This document shows, in pieces, positions 23,665-31,270 of a stretch of 40,876 nt of DNA. Origin of the DNA: CAZYVU01 sp964651435 (GTDB lineage: Bacteria > Desulfobacterota > Syntrophorhabdia > Syntrophorhabdales > CAYQXL01); NCBI GenBank assembly GCA_964651435.1, contig CAZYVU010000027.1, forward strand, positions 1 to 40,876. Reading direction: 5' to 3'. The position numbers and the translations under genes were made by a program. The notes below the pieces were generated by a model. It did no database searches. It saw nothing but the letters and a program-made list of their open reading frames with translations, and was not told the DNA's origin. The number at the start of each line of letters is the position of its first letter. The first letter of the stretch is position 1.

Positions 23665-24948
23665 CTACGACTTAAGGTAATCCTTGACGATTTTTATGGC
23701 ACAGAACTCGCCGCACATGCTGCACACGTCGTTGTGAAGATCCCTCTCTTTGCGGAAGTCGGTAATCTTCCGGGGATCGATGGAGCATCGTATCTGCCCC
23801 TCCCAGTCAAGGGCCTTGCGGTAGATGGACATTGTCCTGTCGAGATCGATCGCCTTTCTGCTGCCCCGGGCCAGCTCGGCGGCGTGGGCCGCAATCCTGG
23901 CCGCAATCACCCCGTCGTGCACGTCCTTGGGCGCCGGCAGGCCCAGGTGCTCCGAAGGCGTGACGTAACAAAGGAAGTCGGCCCCGTAAAAGGCAGCCAG
24001 GGCGCCTCCTATGGCGGACGTTATGTGGTCGTAGCCGGGGGCTATATCGGTCACAATTGGGCCCAGTACGTAGAAGGGGGCCTCATTGCAGAGCTTCTTT
24101 TGCAGGAGTATGTTCGTCTCTATGAGGTTCAGCGGCACGTGGCCGGGCCCCTCGATCATCACCTGCACGCCCTCCTTCCAGGCCTCCTTACAGAGCTCGC
24201 CGAGAATGATCAACTCCTCTACCTGACACCGGTCGGTGGCATCGGCAATCGATCCGGGCCTGAGACCGTCGCCCAAACTCAGCGTCATATCATACTCTTT
24301 GGCGATCTTGAGAAGCCGTGGAAAATCTGTATAGAGGGGGTTGTCCTTATTGTTAACGATCATCCACTCGGTCAAAAAGGCACCGCCCCGGCTCACGATA
24401 TCGGTCACCCTGCCCTGCTTCTTGAGTCGCTCTATGGACCGCTGTGTGACGCCGCAATGCACGGTAATGAAATCAACGCCATCCACGCCGTTCTGCTCGA
24501 TGACATCGAAGAGGTCGTCGGGGGCCATATTGGTAATGGCCTTCCGTTTCTTCACGGCCTCCACGGCGGCTTCATAAATGGGCACGGTACCGACGGGGAT
24601 CGTGGAATGCTCCATGATGATCTTTCGGATTTCACGAAGGTTTCCGCCCGTGCTCAGGTCCATCACCGTATCGGCTCCGGCCTCTATGGCCGCCCGCAGC
24701 TTCTCCACCTCAACGGCAGTATCGATCTGCTCCGATGAGGTCCCCAGGTTGGCATTTACCTTGACGCTCAGTCCCTGCCCCACGCCCTTCGGCGTGAATC
24801 CCTGGTGTCTGTTGTTGGCAAGGATCGCAATCTTGCCCTCGGCTACGACCCCAAGAAGCTCCTGAACGCTCTTCTCCTCGTTGCTCGCAACGGCCTCGAT
24901 CTCTTTGGTCGCCGTACCCTGCCGCGCAGATGTCAATTGATTTGTCAT
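23665..24948 (-). CDS. thiC: Phosphomethylpyrimidine synthase ThiC (short form)
   Basis: A 427-residue radical-SAM enzyme converting aminoimidazole ribotide to HMP-phosphate, the pyrimidine half of thiamin. Recognisable parts are NLGTSSEQ, MDLSTGGNLREIR, PVGTVPIYEA, FITVHCGVT, SRGGAFLTEWMI, LSLGDGLRPGS, MIEGPGHVPL and FLCYVTPSEHLGLP. The cluster-binding C-terminus reads CSMCGEFC, that is CX2CX3C, one residue shorter than the CX2CX4C of E. coli ThiC. It is the short form without the long N-terminal domain. A BzaF-type benzimidazole paralogue is possible in principle, but the operon with thi4 and thiDN favours thiamin. Its ATG overlaps the thiDN stop (ATGA). Confidence 0.93.
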   Translation of the reverse strand: MTNQLTSARQGTATKEIEAVASNEEKSVQELLGVVAEGKIAILANNRHQGFTPKGVGQGLSVKVNANLGTSSEQIDTAVEVEKLRAAIEAGADTVMDLSTGGNLREIRKIIMEHSTIPVGTVPIYEAAVEAVKKRKAITNMAPDDLFDVIEQNGVDGVDFITVHCGVTQRSIERLKKQGRVTDIVSRGGAFLTEWMIVNNKDNPLYTDFPRLLKIAKEYDMTLSLGDGLRPGSIADATDRCQVEELIILGELCKEAWKEGVQVMIEGPGHVPLNLIETNILLQKKLCNEAPFYVLGPIVTDIAPGYDHITSAIGGALAAFYGADFLCYVTPSEHLGLPAPKDVHDGVIAARIAAHAAELARGSRKAIDLDRTMSIYRKALDWEGQIRCSIDPRKITDFRKERDLHNDVCSMCGEFCAIKIVKDYLKS

Positions 24949-26270
24949 GGCTCTATCATCTCCATCCTGGAAATCAGTTCTAAGGGGGTGCGCGCGAAAA
25001 GCCTCATGATAGGCTCTTTGCCCACATCCCCGCGATCGTAGATAACGTCCGGTGCCGCACCCCGGCTTTTCAGCGCCTCGGTCATAAGGAAATCAAGGCT
25101 TCTGCCTTCGGCGCTTTTCAGCGCTTCGGGTTCCCCTTTTCTGTCGAAGTAAAGGACCTCCATGCCGGCGGCCCTGGCACGGTCAATGAAAGCCTCTTCA
25201 AAACGAAGGTTCGCCGCCGAACGCACATGAGGAAAGAATTTCATGCAGTTCAGTATTAGCCTTGCCACGTGGGACGACGCGCCAAACTCAGGGGGTTCCT
25301 TAAAGATGAGTCTTCCCCGGTGGGCGCCTATCCTGCCGGGGAAGGCGGCAACATCGTCAACACCGCGCGCCCCCTCAACGGCAAAGCCCATGTTCATCTG
25401 CACCTCGGGGACAAGGTGAACCGGATTGAGCACCTTGAGCCTGTCCCGCGCCTCTTTCAAAGACTCCATGACCTGGAACCGGCTCGCCTGATCGGCTCCG
25501 ACGCGCCCCGGCGAGAGGTAGGAGTACCCATGGCGAAAAAGCGTATAGCTGCCGGCCATGGTCTTTTCCATCCTTTGCTCTGCCGCCGCGAAGGCCTCTT
25601 TGAGGCCATACCCCAGGACAAGAAAAGAGACGAGAAGCGAGGAAAGGGTGCACCCCGTTCCATGGATCTCTCGTTTCAGCCGGCGTCGGCTCCAGAGCGT
25701 TGCCTCTCCGCCGTCATAGAGGAGGTCGATGGGATCCCCGTCGCCGTGCCCCCCCTTCACGAGAACTGCCTTGGGGCCGAAAGCCATCAGTTGTCGAGCT
25801 GCTGCCTCGGCGCTGTCCAGGTCTGTTACGGTCTGTCCCGAAAGCGTCGCTGCCTCGTCCCAATTGGGCGTAAGAACCGTGGTAAGGGGTAGAATGCGGT
25901 CAATAAGGGATTTGAGGCCGTTGTCGGTAATGAGCCTGGTGCCGTTTTTTGCCGTTAGAACAGGATCGACGACGATGGGAACCTTCCACTGACCCAGAAA
26001 CTCGGAAAGCGTCTCCACATAATAGGTGTCGCAGAGCACCCCCACCTTCACGCCGTCTATGGGCGTCTCCTCGGACAGAACCTTCAGGGATTCCCTGAAG
26101 GACTCGTGATCCGCTGGAAAAATGGCCCGAACGCCCAGTGGTCCCTGTATTACCGAGCAGGTAGGTGCTGTCAACCCATGAAGCCCGCAGGCGACGACGG
26201 TCTCCAGGTCCTTTGTTACGCCTGCACCTGAAGACGGGTCGTACCCCGCCACGGAAAGAACTGTCCTCAT
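24945..26270 (-). CDS. thiDN: Fused HMP/HMP-P kinase and ThiN-type thiamin-phosphate synthase
   Basis: A 441-residue two-domain protein. Residues 1-255 are ThiD: SVAGYDPSSGAGVTKDLE, VKVGVL, VVDPVL, LTPNWDEA and HGTGCTLSS. From about 265 to the end is ThiN: VPEVQMNMGFAV, DDVAAFPGRI, PEFGASSHVARLIL, SAANLRFEEAFI and SLDFL. ThiD phosphorylates HMP twice; ThiN replaces ThiE in joining the pyrimidine and thiazole phosphates. No separate thiE is needed in the operon. The stop and start codons overlap the neighbouring thiC and thi4 genes by four bases each. Confidence 0.92.
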   Translation of the reverse strand: MRTVLSVAGYDPSSGAGVTKDLETVVACGLHGLTAPTCSVIQGPLGVRAIFPADHESFRESLKVLSEETPIDGVKVGVLCDTYYVETLSEFLGQWKVPIVVDPVLTAKNGTRLITDNGLKSLIDRILPLTTVLTPNWDEAATLSGQTVTDLDSAEAAARQLMAFGPKAVLVKGGHGDGDPIDLLYDGGEATLWSRRRLKREIHGTGCTLSSLLVSFLVLGYGLKEAFAAAEQRMEKTMAGSYTLFRHGYSYLSPGRVGADQASRFQVMESLKEARDRLKVLNPVHLVPEVQMNMGFAVEGARGVDDVAAFPGRIGAHRGRLIFKEPPEFGASSHVARLILNCMKFFPHVRSAANLRFEEAFIDRARAAGMEVLYFDRKGEPEALKSAEGRSLDFLMTEALKSRGAAPDVIYDRGDVGKEPIMRLFARTPLELISRMEMIEP

Positions 26271-27043
26271 TTCCTCAGGGCATCTGCAATGAGGTCGGCC
26301 GATTTTTGTCCCGAGAGGAGCATGCCGCCGAATATGGGCCCCATGCGATAGGACCCGAAGGTCGCGTTGGCACTCATACCCGCCACGTAGAGGCCCGGAA
26401 AAACCTCAGCCGTATTCTCAAGTGTCGTCGTTTCCGCCACCTGTGCCCACATCGATTTTTCACCTTCGATTTTTCCCGAAGGCGTTAAGAGGCGGACGTT
26501 CATCTTTCGTTCCAATACCTTCACCACCTCGACGGGGTGACCGGTCGCATCGACGACGGCACGGGCAAAGATCGTCATGGGATCGACATGGAGCGAGGCC
26601 ATCTCTACGGCCGTCCAATTTATGACGACGCCCATGACCCGCCCTTCTCTCACCACCAAGTCTTCCACGCTGATCAGGTTGAAGATACGCGCGCCGGCCT
26701 TCATGGCACGATAGGCAAGCCCAGTGACACACTCAACGGCATCGGCCACATGATAGCCGGGGCTGTGTTCCCGGGTGGCGATATCGAACTCTTGGAGGAT
26801 TTCCTTGCCCTCATCCTGGATGACAATCTCGTTGAACATCATGCCTCCACCCCACATGCCGCCGCCGACGGAGAGTTTCCGTTCAAAGATGGCGACCTTG
26901 AACCCTTTCTTGGCAAGAAAATATGCAGCCACGAGGCCCGAGGGACCGGCGCCGCAGATGGCCACATCGAGTTCAAGCGATGCCAGGAGCTTGCTGGAAA
27001 AGCTTTCAATGATTGCCTTGGACACCAATTTTTCGTCTATCAC
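26267..27043 (-). CDS. thi4: Thi4-type thiazole synthase, histidine (sulfide-using) form
   Basis: A 258-residue FAD/NAD-dependent protein. The Rossmann motif is ICGAGPSGLVAAY (29-41), followed by IFERKLSVGGGMWGGGMMFN, SVEDLV, GVVINWTAVEM, DATGHP and MGPIFGGMLLSG. In yeast Thi4 a cysteine donates its own sulfur in a single turnover; the aligned residue here is H152 in SLHVDPMT, as in methanogen enzymes that use free sulfide and iron and turn over repeatedly (family knowledge). This replaces ThiG/ThiS/ThiF/ThiH. It starts at a GTG behind AAGGTGAG and is the first gene of thi4-thiDN-thiC-xseA. Confidence 0.92.
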   Translation of the reverse strand: MIDEKLVSKAIIESFSSKLLASLELDVAICGAGPSGLVAAYFLAKKGFKVAIFERKLSVGGGMWGGGMMFNEIVIQDEGKEILQEFDIATREHSPGYHVADAVECVTGLAYRAMKAGARIFNLISVEDLVVREGRVMGVVINWTAVEMASLHVDPMTIFARAVVDATGHPVEVVKVLERKMNVRLLTPSGKIEGEKSMWAQVAETTTLENTAEVFPGLYVAGMSANATFGSYRMGPIFGGMLLSGQKSADLIADALRK

Positions 27044-27134
27044 TATCTCACCTTCAATAAAATTTTAAGAAATATATCATAATTCCGCTGCCACATGTTA
27101 GGAGAAATTGGCAAGCGCTCATTGGGCGGAAGAT

Positions 27135-27171
27135 CGACAATAGTGTCGTTCGATACCGTGAACAGTCGACA
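27135..27171 (+). promoter_or_regulatory. Candidate enhancer sites for the sigma-54 activator
   Basis: CGACA (27135-27139), four bases, TGTCG (27144-27148) form a perfect dyad, and another CGACA half-site lies at 27167-27171. They sit about 85-120 bases upstream of the sigma-54 promoter at 27255, the distance expected for an upstream activating sequence. The likely binder is the response regulator encoded at the end of this operon (inference). Confidence 0.45.
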
Positions 27172-27254
27172 ATCATTGCCGTCAAAAAGTGAATCGAGCC
27201 GAACAGATACTCATAGTAGCAATGATTCAGATATATTAGAACGCAGCGTCGGCG

Positions 27255-27270
27255 TGGCACGGATGTTGCT
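27255..27270 (+). promoter_or_regulatory. Sigma-54 (-24/-12) promoter
   Basis: TGGCACGGATGTTGCT matches the TGGCAC-N5-TTGCA/T consensus, with GG and GC exactly 12 bases apart. Transcription should begin near 27281, 33 bases before the first Spy-like gene, whose TTAGGAGG ribosome-binding site is in the leader. The operon's own sigma-54 activator makes autoregulation likely. Confidence 0.85.
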
Positions 27271-27313
27271 TATAGAAGAATTCAGTTTGCAAAATACCCG
27301 TTAGGAGGTTAAC

Positions 27314-27829
27314 ATGAAAAGGTGGTTTGCAGGATTGGTAGCAGTTATGGTGGTGGTTGCCGCGACAGGTGCCTTTGCCTTCGGCCCCGGGGCCAGAGGT
27401 GGGTGCGGCGGCTTTGGCCCCGGTGATGGGCCCGGTGCTTTCGGACGCCTCGATCTTTCGAAGGAGCAGTTTGACAAGATGTGGCAGTTGAAAGACAAGT
27501 TCCGCAATGAGACGAAGGATATCCGCTATGAGATGCAGAAGAAACGGGCGGAAATGCGGGATTTGTACGCCGACTCCAAGGTTGATGATGCGACCATTCG
27601 TGCCCGCTATGGGGAGATGAATGCCCTCCGCCAGAAGCTTCAGGACAAGAAGGTGGAGTTTCGGCTGGCACAGCGCAGCATCCTTACCCCTGACCAACTG
27701 CAGCAGCTCGGGGAGGCCCCTTGCGGAAAAGGCTTCGGAAAAGGCTTCGGCAGAGGTGGAATATGCCGGGACGGCGCGGGAGCCGATCCAGCCGCATACA
27801 AGGGCGGCGGTCCCAGGAGGATGTTCTAA
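27314..27829 (+). CDS. Spy/ZraP-like periplasmic stress protein
   Basis: A 171-residue protein with a signal peptide (MKRWFAGLVAVMVVVAATGAFAF) and a glycine-rich start of the mature part. Then comes a long helical, charged region of the Spy/CpxP/ZraP type (LSKEQFDKMWQLKDKF, EMQKKRAEMRDLY) ending with the LTxxQ-like LTPDQLQQL. The C-terminus is Gly/Lys rich. Such proteins act as periplasmic chaperones or metal-responsive regulators. Unlike ZraP of E. coli it shows no histidine-rich metal site; four cysteines are the only obvious soft ligands. AGGAGG before the ATG and a sigma-54 promoter 44 bases upstream are clear. It heads the four-gene operon. Confidence 0.85.
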   Translation: MKRWFAGLVAVMVVVAATGAFAFGPGARGGCGGFGPGDGPGAFGRLDLSKEQFDKMWQLKDKFRNETKDIRYEMQKKRAEMRDLYADSKVDDATIRARYGEMNALRQKLQDKKVEFRLAQRSILTPDQLQQLGEAPCGKGFGKGFGRGGICRDGAGADPAAYKGGGPRRMF

Positions 27830-27859
27830 ATGAGGAGGGCGTGACCCCTCCTCATTTAG
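27826..27859 (+). terminator. Perfect 14-bp intercistronic hairpin
   Basis: CTAAATGAGGAGGG and CCCTCCTCATTTAG flank a six-base loop; the left arm includes the stop codon of the first Spy-like gene. There is no T-run after it, so complete termination is unlikely. It more probably stabilises the upstream message or attenuates read-through to the kinase genes. Confidence 0.6.
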
Positions 27860-27871
27860 AGGATTGAGGCC

Positions 27872-28288
27872 ATGATAGCTTTTGTAACAGTCTTTCTCCT
27901 GATTCTCATAGCCCCCTCTCTGTACGGACAGGACTCTTATTCGGAGTTTGAGAGGGGGCTGGAACTGTCGCAGCCCCAAAGGGCCAAGATCGACCAGATG
28001 CGGAAGCGCTACATGATGGTCATGAGAAACCTGCAGCAGGAGTCGATGCGAAAACGCCTGGAACTGAGAGAGATGCACAGAAACGCACCCCACAACAGGG
28101 AAGGGATAGTCAAGTTGCGCAACGAGCTGGAGGACCTGGAGCTGGAAAAGGCCAGCCTCTACGACCAGTACAACGCGGAGCTCAGACAGATGCTTACGGA
28201 AAAACAGCGGGAGCGGTATAACAGTTTCTGCGACAAGGAGACGAGGCGCAACGTTTACCCTCTCAGGCAAAGGGGGCATGGACCGTAA
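27872..28288 (+). CDS. Second Spy/ZraP-like protein, probably membrane-anchored or periplasmic
   Basis: A 138-residue protein starting MIAFVTVFLLILIAPSLYGQ, a signal peptide or anchor. The remainder is almost entirely charged helix (ELSQPQRAKIDQMRKRYMMVM, LRNELEDLELEKASL) and ends with LRQMLTEKQRERYNSF, an LTxxQ-like motif. This is the Spy/CpxP helical hairpin. It is short of histidine and has one cysteine. It could bind the sensor domain of the downstream kinase, as ZraP does with ZraS (inference). Its 3' end overlaps the kinase start by 11 bases. Confidence 0.75.
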   Translation: MIAFVTVFLLILIAPSLYGQDSYSEFERGLELSQPQRAKIDQMRKRYMMVMRNLQQESMRKRLELREMHRNAPHNREGIVKLRNELEDLELEKASLYDQYNAELRQMLTEKQRERYNSFCDKETRRNVYPLRQRGHGP

Positions 28289-29879
28289 ACGGGAAATCCT
28301 CTTTCCTTCGCTACTCACCTGTGTCCTTGCCGTGCTGATCGGTGCGGCAGGCTTCTTTCAGATACACATCATAGAGCGGAGCATCCGGGAACTCTTGAAG
28401 AGCGAAGGAGAGATTCTCTTCGAGCATGTTTCCAGGGAGATCAACCTCAACCTCGAATACTTGAGCCTCCTTGACGAAAGGCCGTCGATCATCACGCCCC
28501 ATTTTCTCAATATTCTGGTGTACGATGAGGCCATTGTTGACTACCTCTATGGGGTTCTCCGCTCGGCCGGGGATGAGGACCTCGACGGCCAGCCCCTCTC
28601 GTGGCTCGCCGTTTATGGAAAAGACGGCCGTCTCGTGCGTAGCGCCGGAGGACTGCCGACGCTTCCCGTTGCAGAGCTCTCAGCCGTCAGTGCCGGCGGC
28701 AGGGAGTCCTTCCTGCGCATGCCTGGGGGGACCAACAGGTCCCTTGTCCTTGGGGTGCGGGTCGACAACCGGTTCATCTTTGTGGGCCTTGACGACGCGC
28801 GGTTAGAATCTCTCCGGAAGCGTTTCATCGTGCGCGAAGCGATCGAGAGTGAGGGAAAACGCTTTAACGTGAGGAGTATTCGCATCAGAGACAGTGAGGG
28901 CAAGATCTTTGCCGCTCTCAACGAGGAGGAGTCCCCCCAGCGGTTTTTTGTCTTCTCCAAAGCCATGCAGTCCAGGTTCCTTCCCGGCCACACCATGGAG
29001 ATCTTTATATCGGCAAGCTTGATCCGGCAGATAGAGCGCAGGACCGTGGCGACCCTGCTCGTTACACTGGCCCTGCTCGTTTTGTCCGGTGCCGTGAGCG
29101 CTTACGGCGTATTTCTCGTTCAACGGAGATACGAGGAAAAGATGAGGCTCATGGAGAAGGAGATGGCCGTTAAGGAGCGGCTTGTGTCGCTGGGGAAGTT
29201 GGCTTCGGGCATGGCTCACGAGATCAAGAATCCCCTTAACGCCATCAGTATCTCCGTCCAGAGGCTGAAGCGGGAATTTCTTCCCAAGGAGGATCGGAAG
29301 GAGGACTACCTTCAGTTTGTCGACATCATGAGGGCGGAACTGTTGCGTGTAGACCGCATCGTCGAAGACTTTCTGCTGTCGACAAAATCGCAGGCCCCCT
29401 TTCTTCCCGAGAATTTGCGGGACCTTGTCGACGGGGTGCTCCTGATCCTGAGGGAAAGGGCCGCCGGCCAGGGCACGACCCTTGCCAACGACATGGCGGG
29501 GGATGTCGTTGTCGAGTGTCAGGGCGGGCGCCTGAAGCAGGTCTTCTACAACATCATTGTGAACGCTTTGGAGGCCATTCAAAAGGGTGGAAGAGTCATC
29601 GTCGCCTCTTCAGTGGAAGACGGCTATGCCGTTGTCGAGGTGGCTGATACCGGGCCGGGCGTGTCAGCCGACAAGACGGAAGCCATCTTTGAGTACTATT
29701 ACAGCACCAAAGACAAGGGCATGGGCCTTGGCCTCCCCATTTCCTACCTCATCGTGAAGGATCACGGCGGTGAGCTGAGCGTAAGCACCAGGAAGGGAGA
29801 GGGGGCCGCATTCCGCATACGACTTCCCCTGTCACAGCCGAAAAACAATGGGGGTTTGAAGGTTACTCCGCAAACATAA
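28278..29879 (+). CDS. Membrane sensor histidine kinase (ZraS/NtrB-like)
   Basis: A 533-residue kinase. One membrane helix at about 9-31 and a second at about 261-282 enclose a periplasmic sensor domain of some 230 residues. The cytoplasmic part has the H-box LASGMAHEIKNPLNAI, the N-box FYNIIVNALEAI, G1 VADTGPGV and G2 GMGLGLPI. It should phosphorylate the sigma-54 activator encoded 16 bases downstream. With the two Spy-like proteins it forms a ZraPSR-like set that senses envelope or metal stress (context inference). The ATG lies inside the end of the upstream gene, without a strong ribosome-binding site, suggesting coupling. Confidence 0.9.
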   Translation: MDRKREILFPSLLTCVLAVLIGAAGFFQIHIIERSIRELLKSEGEILFEHVSREINLNLEYLSLLDERPSIITPHFLNILVYDEAIVDYLYGVLRSAGDEDLDGQPLSWLAVYGKDGRLVRSAGGLPTLPVAELSAVSAGGRESFLRMPGGTNRSLVLGVRVDNRFIFVGLDDARLESLRKRFIVREAIESEGKRFNVRSIRIRDSEGKIFAALNEEESPQRFFVFSKAMQSRFLPGHTMEIFISASLIRQIERRTVATLLVTLALLVLSGAVSAYGVFLVQRRYEEKMRLMEKEMAVKERLVSLGKLASGMAHEIKNPLNAISISVQRLKREFLPKEDRKEDYLQFVDIMRAELLRVDRIVEDFLLSTKSQAPFLPENLRDLVDGVLLILRERAAGQGTTLANDMAGDVVVECQGGRLKQVFYNIIVNALEAIQKGGRVIVASSVEDGYAVVEVADTGPGVSADKTEAIFEYYYSTKDKGMGLGLPISYLIVKDHGGELSVSTRKGEGAAFRIRLPLSQPKNNGGLKVTPQT

Positions 29880-29895
29880 GGAAAGAGGTGGCCAT

Positions 29896-31251
29896 ATGGC
29901 AAGTGCGAGCTTACTGATTGTTGAGGATGAAGAAAGCCAGAGGACTCTCCTCGAGGGTCTCTTGAAGAACGAAGGCTACAGGGTGCTGAGCGCCGGCACA
30001 GGCGCCAGAGCCCTCGATCTTTTTTCGAAAGTGGCCGTCGATGTGGTTCTCCTCGACTTTAAGCTCCCCGATACGGATGGCCTTACGCTTCTCAAGGCAT
30101 TTAAGCAGACCAATCCGGAAGCTGAGGTGATCATGATTACGGCCTTCGGCAGTATCGAGAACGCCGTGGAGGCCCTGAAGAAGGGTGCGGCAGAATATCT
30201 CACAAAACCCATCGACCTCGATGATCTGCTCTTCAAGATCGGCAAGATAGAGGAAAAGGGCCACCTCATCCGAGAGAACCGGGTGCTCAGGGAGACCCTC
30301 AAGGACCGGCTGAAATCGGAGAAGTTCATCTATGCCAGCGAGGCCATGAATGAGGTGGCCAGCATGGTCGTTCGCGTTGCCGGAACCGATTCGACGTGCC
30401 TCATACAGGGGGAAAGCGGCGTGGGAAAGGAGGTTGTTGTCAATCTTCTCCACGAGCTGAGCGCCAGGAGGGAACATCCCCTCGTCAAGGTCAACTGCGC
30501 CGCCATACCGGAAACGCTGCTGGAAAGCGAACTTTTCGGCTATGAAAGGGGGGCGTTTACGGGGGCCTATCAACGGAAGATCGGGAAGTTTGAAGTGGCC
30601 GACAAGGGCACCATCTTTCTCGATGAAATAGCCGACACGCCGCTGCTGCTTCAGTCCAAGCTTCTGCGTGTAATACAGCAAAGAGAGATAGAACGCCTGG
30701 GCGGGCTCCGCCCCATAACGGTTGACGTTAGAATCATAACGGCGACGAACAGAAACCTCCAGGAAGAGGTGGAGAAGGGGACGTTTCGGGAAGACCTCTT
30801 CTACCGGCTCAACGTCGTTTCAATCATGGTGCCCCCGCTCAGGGAGCGCAGGGAGGATATTCCTCTGCTCATGGACTTTTTCCTGAAAAGGTTCGGCAGT
30901 GCCCATCGGAAGGCCATCAAAGGATTTACGAGGGAGGCGCGGGATGTTCTCATCAAGTACGACTATCCGGGAAATGTGAGGGAGCTGGAAAACATCGTAG
31001 AGCGTGCCGTCGTTCTGACGAGGGGTGACTACGTGTCAAGGGAGGATTTGCCGAGCCTTGCCGAAAAGAAGGATATAGGTTTGGACGGGGACATGAAGGA
31101 CGTCATCGGGTCGGTGGAGAGGCGGATGATCACGGATGCCCTTGCCAAGGTCGGCTGGGTTCAGACGAAGGCGGCGGAACTGATAGGCATTAGCGAGCGC
31201 ATGTTGCGCTACAAACTGAAGAAGTATGGCATCAAAAAAGGAGAGGAGTGA
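29896..31251 (+). CDS. Sigma-54-dependent response regulator (ZraR/AtoC-like)
   Basis: A 451-residue NtrC-family activator. The receiver domain (1-120) has the acidic pair in IVEDEE, the phospho-Asp in VVLLDFKLPD and the Lys in YLTKPID. The AAA+ domain has the Walker A GESGVGKE, the sigma-54-contacting GAFTGA and the Walker B IFLDEIAD. The C-terminal Fis-type helix-turn-helix reads AAELIGISERMLRYKLKKYGI. It is expected to activate the TGGCAC-N5-TTGCT promoter at the head of its own operon. AGAGG precedes the ATG. Confidence 0.93.
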   Translation: MASASLLIVEDEESQRTLLEGLLKNEGYRVLSAGTGARALDLFSKVAVDVVLLDFKLPDTDGLTLLKAFKQTNPEAEVIMITAFGSIENAVEALKKGAAEYLTKPIDLDDLLFKIGKIEEKGHLIRENRVLRETLKDRLKSEKFIYASEAMNEVASMVVRVAGTDSTCLIQGESGVGKEVVVNLLHELSARREHPLVKVNCAAIPETLLESELFGYERGAFTGAYQRKIGKFEVADKGTIFLDEIADTPLLLQSKLLRVIQQREIERLGGLRPITVDVRIITATNRNLQEEVEKGTFREDLFYRLNVVSIMVPPLRERREDIPLLMDFFLKRFGSAHRKAIKGFTREARDVLIKYDYPGNVRELENIVERAVVLTRGDYVSREDLPSLAEKKDIGLDGDMKDVIGSVERRMITDALAKVGWVQTKAAELIGISERMLRYKLKKYGIKKGEE

Positions 31252-31270
31252 GGCCGGCAGGGCAAAATTC

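Noticed and set aside
23665..24948. ThiC paralogue BzaF (benzimidazole synthesis)
   Set aside because: The gene overlaps thiDN and thi4 in a thiamin operon; no bza or cob genes are nearby.
27095..27304. Possible 69-residue small protein between thi4 and the Spy-like gene
   Set aside because: It has no ribosome-binding site, an unconvincing composition, and covers the sigma-54 promoter and enhancer dyads.
27044..27313. TPP riboswitch ahead of the thiamin operon
   Set aside because: The conserved CUGAGA and GAACCUGAU-type elements are absent on the minus strand; only AT-rich promoter-like DNA is visible.
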